A DNA stretch of 64,000 nucleotides from Pelodera strongyloides. Its lineage: Eukaryota; Nematoda; Chromadorea; Rhabditida; Rhabditidae. Made by a program: the position numbers and the translations under genes. This document shows, one piece after another, positions 48,485 to 58,373 of this stretch. The notes under the pieces are model-generated. The model had not been told where the DNA came from, did not search any database, and was given only the letters and a program-made list of their open reading frames with translations. The stretch covers positions 1 to 64,000 of the forward strand of contig JAANDG010000589.1 in assembly GCA_036852015.1 (NCBI GenBank). The letters are read 5' to 3'. Each line of letters opens with the position of its first letter. Position 1 is the first letter of the stretch.

Positions 48485-51400
48485 TCATACATCAGCCAGA
48501 GTCCTGTAGTCTGCAAGGTCAGGCCCACAGATTCTGGACACTCCAAGAGAGGACACCGAACATACAGTAGTGTTGAAGCGACCCTGGCCGGCCTATAATC
48601 ATAAGAAATGAAACTTCATAAGCAGAGGATCAATGAACTGACAAGTGAATTTCTGCGTTTCAACCTTGTGATAAGTCGGTCACTTAGCACTTCTGGCTCC
48701 TCGGCAACAATCTGGCCTATTGCGAAAAACTTGGCGTGGAGCGGACTCGAACCCGCGTCACTTGCATGGCTAGCAAGCACTCACCGGTTGAGCTACACGC
48801 ACCTTTTTTCACTCAACCAATACTGATTGTCCCTAGCACCGGGTTACACACAGAGGGGCGGGTTGCCTCATGCGGCTCATCTACCCGACTTACTGGTCAT
48901 ATGAAAGTACGTCCCCCTAACAATCAGTTGATAATGATAATAAACGAAGATACCTTCTTAAATGTCTTCACGTTCTTTCCTCCGCTAGTGTAAACCGTCG
49001 TATTGCAATTTTGTTGCGTTAGTGGCCGTGACAAATCGCAAAAGCTCACAATTTTGTCCTGAAAGTCGTAAAGTAGATTAAAAAGTAACATGTCAAACAA
49101 CACCCCTTCGGACTTCTCTAGTGTGTTCCCAGTTAGTAATTAACGTCTCTATGAACAAAACGAATCAGCATGACATTTCCGACAATAAGCCGCAAATAAG
49201 GAATTTAATAGAAGCCCACCATGTGTTGTTGCACATCGGCAATGCTCTCCTTTTGTCGTTCGGTGAGCATATCGATGCCTACCTGAACAGACATTATTCA
49301 CTTATCAAACAGATCAGTAGACCATTGTGTGTATGGACTGGACTCGGATGAATGCCCATACACATACAGTACCAGGTCCTTCTCATGAACCACGCACGCT
49401 CCCAACAAAACGACAAATCTGTTACTGCATAAACCAACCAGTTGGTCATTGTCTTCATCATCTGATAACGCCTCTTTCTTCACGTTCCCAGAGCACATTT
49501 GTGTGAAGAGCTCGGACTGAACAGAAATCACATTATCACATAAGAAACGGGGGGAACGGTTTTCCGTGGGCCAAACCATTTGGTGACCACTTTGCGACCT
49601 AGTGGTGACCAAGTTTTCTGGAAAACCGTCAGCAAGTGGTCACCAAATGGTCGGTGGTGACCAATTCTTTTGGTAAAAACCATTTCGTGACCTGCCAGCA
49701 ACGGGATATCTGTGGTCTCGGCTGTCATAGCACTTTCCTGTGTAGTTTGGGTACAAAATTTCCTGTGTAGTTTAGGTCCTGTGTAGTTTAGGTGCTCACT
49801 ACAAACCATACTACACAGGATCATTGCTGTAGTTGGTATTGCTGCTCATAATAAATGCTTTGTAACACCTCGTGAATGTAAGCTATCACTTCAAAAAACT
49901 CACAAAACGCTGTGATATGTCCAAGTCGCTCTCTTGGTGGGCTGTCCTACCACGTTTCTCATTTTGAGTTGTCGACGATGAAGCTCGGGTTGAGGAAGCC
50001 TGCTTCTGTAATCAACAAACACTCTTTTACATATACACGAGAAATTCCTATCCTAACCAAACAAGGAGATTGTCGGACCATGCACATAAAAAATCATGGA
50101 AGAAAGCTAAGAAAGCTACATCTACAGTAAGAAAATAACTACAGTACCCGCTTCCGTGGACTAATCACTTCCAGGGCTTGGGAGATGGTCTTCCTTCCAC
50201 GTACAGTTGGAGCAGCAGACGGACTGATCACATTTCTAGAATACATCGTTGATCTTCAAAAGTAACACATTTTAAACAATACTACACATTATACATCATC
50301 GACGATACGTAATTGAACAAAAATACAACATCGCCGCACCCCAATAAGGACAATAAACCAGCGTTTACGTCTAAACTTCAAAACGACCGCAACGTCGGGT
50401 CGGGTTTCCCGATAAATCAAAAACGTACGTTGGATTCATTGAAGGCAGTACAACATCGGGAACACGGTCCTTCGAAGTTGCACCATTAGCGGGCCATATT
50501 TGTTCTCCCGGGCCATTAGTACTAGTAGCTGCAGCTGCGCCCACTGTCTGTTTGCTCAAACGGGAGGTGGCCTAAATTCAAAACTACAGTATATACGTAT
50601 AGACATATAGCACAGTATCTAACGAATTTTACAAACTAAGTCAGTAATCGACAACTTATTGTTAACATTTTGGTAATATTTGAAGGATATAATGCGCCAT
50701 TCTTCAAAGGTAAATTGGTCGCCAAATAGTTTCTTCTTGGTTTTTGATTACAGTATACCACTGAATAATATTACTAATATCAATATCACCAACCCTCAAA
50801 GACGGTATAGCTCTCAATGATGGAGTCGGCAGCTTCAACTGTGTCGGGACAGCGCTTTGAACGGAACTGCTCTTCTAAACATTTTACTTAAAATTTTCCA
50901 ATTTGCGCACCCGCGAAAAAGTACCCTATCGTACGAAGGAAGCCAAATCAGGCCTACGACTTAAATCGCTCAAAAAACAACCATGATGAGACTTACACCC
51001 AAGGTGAGAGCGCGTGCCGCGGGACGCAAAGAAGGCGTGGGGAACGTTGGTTGCGGAAGTGTAGGAGTCTGAAATATGTACAGGAATAAGAGAAGGTGGT
51101 AAAACCTAAAGGTAAGCAAGGTGAACGCTCAGCTGATCTGAACCCGCCACGTAATGGATGGAATAATAAACTGACCACCAGAGTTGGTGTAGGCGCTGTC
51201 ACTTGTTTCGGAACACAATCCCCATCTTCCTCTTCGTCTAAAGAACATGATTCAACATTGTCTTTGTTGCCGACCAAGATCTACTTCCCATGACTTATCT
51301 TCTTTAGTTGACATTCGCCATGTTTCAAAGCGAGCATAATATTTCATTCTACGGTGTAACGGACTAATATTATAGACGTATAATATTTGTTATATATAAT

Positions 51401-54400
51401 TTTGTAACACGTTCATGATTTTAGCTGCTCAGCTAATTCGTGGCAATCATTCGAGTGACACAGAAAAGCAATAAGACAGGATGTATTATTTTTCGACATT
51501 GGGGGAAAACGTTTAGAATTGACACCGTATTCGTTTCGGGTAAAAGTTCTTTACAATGGTTAGGCGTGGGAAGAATACCTACCAGAGAACAAGACAGCCG
51601 TCAGAGAGCTTTGATTGACGTTAGGTTTGCTTTCGTGATTCTTTCGATCTGAACAAATAAATGATTAGCATTTCAGCTTTGTTATATAACTACAGATCTT
51701 AAGTAATCAAGAACTATCATACAAGACCTTCACTTCACTATATACTCCTTCCAAGAGCATGTGATACTTATAGGGTTATCGTGTAATTAATGAAAATAGC
51801 GCAATAGACACTAACTAGTATCCATGCTCCGGTCTCCTGAGGTTGATTGCCGGGAATTAGAAGTAGGCGCTCCTTGCGACAATATCGGGCTACCACCACA
51901 CTCGCTATCTGCAATCGCTCATTATTACGCTAGCGCATCTGATAACTTATTCGCACACCAATATCGACAAGTTATACAATAACTCATAAGCATAAATCAA
52001 CCACCACTTCATAACTCAAATAGCACAAAATAACGAACACTCGAGTGATGCAAAATCACAAACTTACGGCCTAATTCTGATGAAGTTGCATCGTACAGCG
52101 GAGCTGAGTCTTGAGCAGGAGGTATTTCTTCATCAGGTTTCTTGCGTTCAGCAACATCACTAAAAGAAATATTCAACAGGCAACAAACAAAAACAAGTCC
52201 AATACTCCTGCTATAGAAAAGGGGCAAGAAATCAAGTACAAGAAAAGCAACTTACTCTAGGAACAAATCTTCATCGTCAATGAAGAAAATCTCATCGTCT
52301 GACGCAGGCTTCTCCGTGTTACTTGGTTTCGACTCTGGTTTCTTCCGCAAATTAGCATAACTTTGCAACGAACCCATTGGCTTTTGGGTACTTTTGTTTG
52401 ACGACGTTTTAGACGCGGTCGGAAACACCGTCTCCTTCACGACTGATGTATTCGACCCGATGGAGGGGCGACGGGCCAATCTAAAGATAAGATGAATGGA
52501 TATAAGGAGTAGAAGCAAACAACCCAAGTTTTACCAAAGAAACAAAACCAAAGGAAACACTTGAGAAAAAGACTCACAAGACTCACATTAACTACAACCG
52601 AGGTAGAGGACCAGAAGCAGATACGATAAAGAACAGAATCAACAACCAATCTACTAAGCGTTCACTGAGAAAACATCAATCAAAACAAACAAACTAACCG
52701 ACTTCTGCTGGTCTCTTCTGCTAATATGCTAACATCATCAACGATATGCTCTTCCCTTCCTTTGTGTGACTTATTCGCACCGACGCCGAAAAAATTGGAT
52801 ATCTGAATTAGGCTTCGTTTTGGAATACAGTATACTCACCATAACTACCATAACCATATCTCCGATCAGTACATAGTAACAACATTATATAACAACCACT
52901 ATATAATCCTCGACCAACGGGCACATTTCTTTCGGCTACTAAGCAAGTCAATGTACTACAGAAGTACAACTCATACAACTATTCCATAAAAATACAAGAC
53001 ACCAGGATTACCCCCCCCCTGTGATTAGATAAACCTATATTCTTCACTGACTTACCTTTCTCTGCTTAGCATCCGGCAACTGACTCTCATTTGCTCTTTT
53101 CCGTTGGCCCGTACTTGATGCACTAAAAATAACATTCCCGAATTTTATAACATAACCCATAAAAGGGAAAACATATCGTGATACTGTTAGAACGGAGACG
53201 TGAGACACCTACAATGTGGATAACGACTTTACGCAACCAATTCCTTACACTGTGGACGTATTCAGTACACTGGAATTCAACATCTCCTGTGCACTTTTGC
53301 CTCTTCCCTTGTCAAGTTCTGATCGCGAAGTTTCCTCGGCATAGATTTTCTCCAATATACTTCCCTAAACAAATAGTATAATCTTGTAAACTCTTATCAA
53401 CGAGGCAACCGATTAAAACACATCGATTCGGAGAGAATCAAAATCAAGAGTTTCCAGAAAAATACAATATTCCAAACTTACAACATGAACAGTGTACTCG
53501 TGTTGTCCAATTTTCAACTTGTCGCCACTACCCAGAGGGTGTTTCTTGTTTAAAACCTTCTTCGCATTCACAAATGTTCCATGCGTGCTCTGGTCAGTGA
53601 TATTACATCGGCCACCCTAAATAAATTCCATAAGTGACATATGTTCTACATTCTTATCTGCATTTTTGCTTTATGAAATAAAGAGTTAATAATAATATAC
53701 ATTCTTGCCCTGAAACGTTAGAAATATGAGAAAACACTACAGAGTGCAACATAATGTATCCTTTTGTGCGATTCGAGTTATTTTGAAACATGTACCGTAG
53801 TCCGGCCCCTAAGCCAGTATGGTATGTTTTGCAGGCATTTCCGTCTAGTAAACCAATAATCAATAGTAAACGTCTAGTAAACCAATTTATCAATAGTCCT
53901 ACCTCAAGTCTGACGACAGCATGCACTTTGCTCACTCCGACCGCGTCTCTAGGCAGTACAATCTGACACCTCCGAGGGTCACGGCCAATCCACAGACAAT
54001 CAACCACGTTATACGAACCTGAGAGAAGAATAATGCGTGAGATATTACAATAAAAAATCCCATGAATGTTACAAAGAACACGGACAAAGTAAATTCCATA
54101 TATAGCTGCTTAGCCCATAAAACGCTGCGAAAAACAAATTATGCACACTTCTCAATTTGGTGCCCTGTGGTATTTTGCAACCAAAAACACTAACAATCTG
54201 TACTGAAATATACCACCCATTTGGCAATTAATATCACAGAACGGGCAGTACGTAGTATACATATTCAAATTGTTGGGAGTATTGTTCACTCCTTACCACA
54301 TAAATCTTAAATGTGAATTCCCAAAACAGCAAGATCACCTACTGAATATTACAACACCACGGTTTTCAACTAGAAAACACCGTGGCAAGATGTATTTCAG

Positions 54401-56381
54401 GTTAAACTGATCTCACCATCGTGTTTCAACCACAAAAGACCGTGACAAGATATATTTCAGGTCAAACTGATCTTACCACGGTGTTTTCAACTATAAAACA
54501 CCGCAGCACTTTGCATTTCAGGATAAACAATAAACTGATCTTACCACGGTCTTTTCAATTCAACTTCAAAACAGAATAAGCAATAAACTGATCTTACTAC
54601 GGACTACGGACCACCGACCACGGTGTTTTCAACTTCATACAAAACACCGTGGCAAAATGTATTTCAGGTTAAACTGATCTTACCAGGGTGTTTGCAACTA
54701 CAAACACCTGAAATACATTTTGACACGGTGTTTTGTATGAAGTTGAAAACACCGTCACAAGATGTATTTCACGATAAACTAATCTTACCACGGAGTTTTC
54801 GACTACAAAACAGCGGGGCAAGATGTATTTCAGGTTAAACTGATCTTGCCACGGTGTTTTCAACTAAAAACACCGTGGCAAAATGTATTTCAGGATAAAC
54901 TGATCTTACCACGGTGTTTTCAACTACAAAGCACCGTGGCAAGCTATATTTCAGATTAAAGCGAAATGCTAGCCTCTTTGGAAAATTTGCATATGATAAG
55001 CAAATCCTATGTATCCTATGCTAATTTTGTACGATTGCCATGGAAAATCGTACAAAATTAGCATAGGATACATACGATTAATTTTTCAAAGCGGCTAGCA
55101 TTTCGCTTTAAACTGATCCTACCACGGTGTTTTCAAAATACCACCGTGGCAAGATACATTTCATGGTAAAGTGATTTCGCAACGGTGTTTTCAACTACAA
55201 GACACCATAGCAAGATGCGTTTCAGTTTTAACTGATCTCGCCATGGTGTTTTCAACTACTACAAAACACCGCTGCAAAATATATTTCAGGTTAAGTTTTG
55301 TAGCTTAAAACAACACGGTGTTTTAAGATACAAAACACCGTGGCAAAATATATTTCAGGTTAAATTGAACTTACCACGATCAAAACAACGTGGTAAAATG
55401 TATTTCAGGTTAAACTGATCTTACTTACCACGTAGTTTTCAACTACAAAACAGTATTTCACCATAAACTAATCTTACCACGGAGTTTTCAACTACAAAAC
55501 ACCGCGGCAAGATGTATTTCAGGTTAAATTGATCTTGTCACGGTGTTTTCAAAATGCCACCGTGGCAAAATATATTTCATGGTAAAGTGATTTCACAACG
55601 GTGTTTTCAACTACAAAACACCGTGGCAATATGTGTTTCAGTTTTAACTGATCTCGCCATGGTGTTTTCAACTACTACAAAACACCGCTGCGAAATATAT
55701 TTCAGGTTAAAGCTTAACACGGTGTTTTCAGCTACAAAACACTGAGACAAAATATATTTCAGGTTAAACTGATCTTACCACGGTGTTTTCAACCACAAAG
55801 CACCGTGGCAAGCTATATTTCAGATTAAACTGATCTTACCACGGTGTTTTCAACCACAAAACACCGTGGCAAGATGTATTTCAGTTTTAACTGATCTCGC
55901 CAAGGTGTTTTCATGGTAAACTGATCGCACAATGGTGTTGCCTACAAAACACCGTGACAGGATGTATTGCAGGTTGAACTGATCTCGCCATGATGTTTTC
56001 AACTACGAAACACCGTGCCAAAATGTATTTCAGGTTAAACAGATATCACCTCGGTGTTTTCAACTAAAACACCGTGGCAAAATGTATTTAACGGCAAACT
56101 CAATTCACCACGGTGTCGACTAGAAAACAAGTGTGGCGAAACCCTCAAAGTATTTTACTGGAAGGAAAAAAACAGTGCTGAGATTTCCGAAACAAATGTT
56201 TTGCTCATAATATCACCACGGTAAAATTACGTGCAGTCAGCTCCTTATAGCAATTCATGAGCAATACGGAAGAACGATGCCAGTCCGCGACACTTTTTTT
56301 CTTCAAAATTTGGATTCGAACTCAAGCACAAAGCGAAAGAAAATTACCTGCAGAAGAAGCACACTCGACAATCCGATACAT
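48485..56381 (-). CDS. FHA-domain protein with PIP-box, NBS1/nibrin-like
   Basis: Predicted phosphothreonine-reading DNA-repair protein. Eighteen exons (minus order): 56348-56381, 53903-54018, 53482-53619, 53251-53364, 53057-53122, 52699-52802, 52256-52480, 52068-52159, 51816-51908, 51176-51237, 50997-51068, 50429-50571, 50148-50235, 49904-50005, 49439-49516, 49220-49282, 48954-49058, 48485-48592; about 600 residues with every phase matching. FHA spans about residues 12-96 with the expected GR (WIGRDP), SxxH (SKVHAVV) and GTFVN motifs, starting close to the N-terminus as in nibrin. QRKISNFF at 154-161 fits the PCNA-binding PIP-box exactly. The middle is Ser/Thr-rich and disordered. Near the end, NVKTFKK (559-565) resembles nibrin's MRE11-binding NFKKFRK, and RICGPDL the nibrin IIGGSDL. 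No BRCT domains are visible after FHA, so the orthology is inference. Co-transcribed with eL42 (spacing 146 bp). Confidence 0.72.
48733..48803 (-). tRNA. tRNA-like sequence, anticodon GCC; possibly degenerate
   Basis: The minus strand shows D-arm TAGCTCAACCGGTGAGTGC, a perfect anticodon stem CTTGC/GCAAG with loop TAGCCAT (anticodon GCC, Gly), and T-arm GCGGG TTCGAGT CCGCT. A TTTTT terminator follows. The acceptor stem pairs at only five of seven positions and the body differs from ordinary tRNA-Gly(GCC), so this may be a pseudogene or tRNA-derived repeat. Its D-arm closely matches the tRNA-like sequence at 16890-16968. It sits in the last intron of the FHA gene. Confidence 0.45.
49555..49820. 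repeat. Clustered GGTGACCA and CCTGTGTAGTTTAGG minirepeats in an intron
   Basis: In the intron between FHA-gene exons 14 and 15. Motifs GTGGTCACC / GGTGACCA appear five or more times in both orientations at 49575-49700. CCTGTGTAGTTTAGG-like units follow three times (49738-49790), and ACTACACAGGA closes the block in inverse. No coding meaning is seen. Confidence 0.65.
54355..56130. repeat. Array of about 25 hairpin units (~62 bp) in FHA-gene intron 1
   Basis: The consensus unit is CACGGTGTTTTCAACTAC, then AAAACACCGTGGCAAGATGT, then ATTTCAGGTTAAACTGATCT. Each unit folds on itself because CACGGTGTTTT pairs with AAAACACCGTG. Units vary by point changes and small deletions. The array fills most of the 2.3-kb first intron and is interrupted by a TTAAAGCGAAATGC MITE at 54956-55111. 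Confidence 0.92.
54956..55111. mobile_element. TTAAAGCGAAATGC palindromic MITE, copy 2, nested in the hairpin array
   Basis: Begins TTAAAGCGAAATGCTAGCC and ends GGCTAGCATTTCGCTTTAA with a CGTACAAAATTAGCATAGG core. It is inserted at a TTAA formed by the array consensus ATTTCAG(G/A)TTAAACTG: the sequence before it is TTTCAGATTAA and after it TTAAACTGATC, so removing the element with one TTAA restores a normal unit. This gives direct evidence of a TTAA target duplication. Confidence 0.9.
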
Positions 56382-56527
56382 GACTTGCACAACTGCAAGG
56401 ATAACAATGTGATCAAATATTATGGCTGAAATAGCTCAGTCTGTATGACACGCAAATAAGTGTCGACACAACGATATAACACGACAATAGGAATTGGGCA
56501 AGACAATAACAAATTTATTTATAACAA
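56382..56527 (-). promoter_or_regulatory. Operon intercistronic region between eL42 and the FHA gene
   Basis: On the minus strand the eL42 stop is followed within about 20 nt by a polyadenylation signal (ATAAATAAATT), and about 110 nt later by the acceptor TTATCCTTGCAG, ten bases before the FHA-gene ATG. The total gap of 146 bp is the classic nematode operon spacing, with the downstream mRNA expected to receive an SL2-type leader. Confidence 0.75.
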
Positions 56528-57533
56528 TTAGAACTGAATAACAGTTCCGCGCGCCTTCTTCTGTCCTCCAAGTTCGAAGTGTTTGCAACGCTTGATCGAT
56601 GTTTGGGTCTTATGCTTGCAATCAACGCACTCCATTCTTAGCACAATCTTCTTGGTAGTCTTAGCCTTCTTTCTGAAGATGGGCTTCGTCTGACCTCCAA
56701 ATCCTCTCTGCTTGGCATCGTAACGACGCTTTCCTAAAAAACATGTTTGTAAACTCAAATTACTATTTACCTCTCTGCTTGGCATCGTAACGACGCTTTC
56801 CTAAAAACATATTTGTAAACTCAAGTTACTATTTACCACTCCTGGACCACGAAAAGTGGATCATGTGCACAATACCAAACTCAATTATACATAAAGTCAA
56901 TATAGAGAGTGGAAGAAATTTCAAAGTAGAAGATGTTGCTGATTGAGAGTATACGCCCGTACCGAGCTATTTACAATGTGGCATAGTTAACACGACTTAT
57001 AACTTGCAAGAAATGAACGTTCATCGAAAGGTCTTTGGTGTGCTAGTAAGTGAATACCGTACAGCAATTTTGTACAGTATATAGCTAAATATGGAGCACG
57101 TGCCAGAACTAAATATACGGTATACATTTTTTAAGAGGATCACTTAGAAGTCATACTGGCGAACATAACATAAACAGGTTACTTAATATGGCGGGTGAAC
57201 GGAAGCGAACAGACAAAAGGAGGAACGTTCAAGGATGAATTACGAGCTGAGCAAATAAAACTCAGGAGAATGAGAATATAATCCAAAGAGAGAAAACAAA
57301 GAGAAAGATACAAAAAATGAAGAGCCACAAAATTCTAACAGAACAATTAGGGAAATTTCTCTATAATTAAAGGAAAAGGTCTAATAATAAAAGCTCAAAA
57401 ATTAAAGAATAAACAGCTCACCTTGGGCGTATCGGGAATCCTTTCCCTTCTTGTACTGTGTAACCTTGTGGTTAGTGTGCTTTTTGCACTTTCCAGGACA
57501 GAAAGTCCTTCTGGCCTTCGGAATGTTAACCAT
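56528..57533 (-). CDS. RPL36A: 60S ribosomal protein eL42 (L36a/L44)
   Basis: A zinc-binding large-subunit ribosomal protein at the tRNA exit (E) site. Two exons: 57422-57533 and 56528-56733; 105 residues, the family's usual length. It has the full signature: [54 protein letters not shown], and zinc cysteines C12, C16, C73 and C76, plus C87 nearby. P55 is the position where Pro-to-Gln gives cycloheximide resistance in yeasts, so this is the sensitive form. The ATG follows a TTTTTTTTCCAG acceptor by three bases, consistent with trans-splicing. Intron 1 carries a tandem duplicate of the first 30 nt of exon 2 with both splice sites (56771-56800). First gene of an operon with the FHA gene. Confidence 0.97.
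56703..56836 (-). repeat. 67-bp tandem duplication creating a candidate 30-nt micro-exon
   Basis: Two copies of about 67 bp (56703-56769 and 56770-56836) both contain TTTAG followed by GAAAGCGTCGTTACGATGCC AAGCAGAGAG on the minus strand. In the upstream copy (56771-56800) these 30 nt run straight into GTAAATAG, a usable donor. The segment is 10 codons and phase-compatible with exons 1 and 2; including it would repeat [10 protein letters not shown] in the protein. Confidence 0.85.
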
Positions 57534-58373
57534 TACCTGGAAAAAAAAACATGAGTGAATCACAAAATTTGCAACCAAAATCGACGGTAAAAATGCATTA
57601 AAACACAACCAAGTTAAATACGCACACCTTCCCAGGTAAATTTTATTAATCAATAATTAAAAAAGGCGTAAAACGCCAAAATTTGGTAAAATAGGACAGA
57701 GAAAAACAAAATAACGTCAGAAAAATTCAAAAAAATTGAAAAGTATGTTTGAAATCCGGTACAAACAAGGACGGGTCTTGAGACTAATGGTGTACTGTAG
57801 GTTGGAACAGGTCCAAAAGTCGGATAGAAAGATGTATTCCACTTATTTTTTGGGTCGGTCACTTCCCCGGCGATTGAAATTGTCCCCACATCTCTAATTT
57901 TTACCTACGAAAGCACTATGCGCCATTATCATTTTTCTGAATGTAGTAGCTGCATACCCAAAAGTATATTGCAAGCCGGTGAGCAGCTTGCGCACCAACC
58001 TCTTAGGATACCTTTTGGTTTACGAGCTTACAGCAATTACCCCAAGAACTTTCTTCTTTGTTCCTACGACTCGTTGATCCAATAAACATTATTATTATTA
58101 AGCATCTTGACTTATTGGAGTTTTCTGAAAGGGCTAACCCTGCCAGATGTCATATAACCACGTTTGATATTGTATCACAGTCCTCGTTCTACCTCTGTAT
58201 TCTTTTCTTGGCACAATAAAAGTGCACTGATGCGGTGCCCGTCTTTTGTGTTTTTCTACTTACTGTTTTTCTCATCGCTGTCAATAAATCAATTTGTTGA
58301 CCTCGTTCTTGTAGCAGTCATTAGTTTCATTTATGCTTCCTTGTTTAGTGTGTCAGCAATTTAAAGGTGATAG
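57534..58373. other. Divergent promoter region of eL42 and the PRELI gene
   Basis: About 840 bp between two divergent start codons. It contains a dispersed repeat at 58034-58090. No further gene seen. Confidence 0.5.
58034..58090. repeat. Dispersed repeat, inverted copy at 62415-62471
   Basis: CCCAAGAACTTTCTTCTTTG, then TTCCTACGACTCGTTGATCC and AATAAACATT recur as the reverse complement 4.4 kb downstream in an EMC5 intron. Confidence 0.85.

Noticed and set aside
54355..56130. Hairpin array as a microRNA cluster
   Set aside because: Stems are only about 11 bp with short loops, too short for Drosha/Dicer precursors; kept as a repeat.
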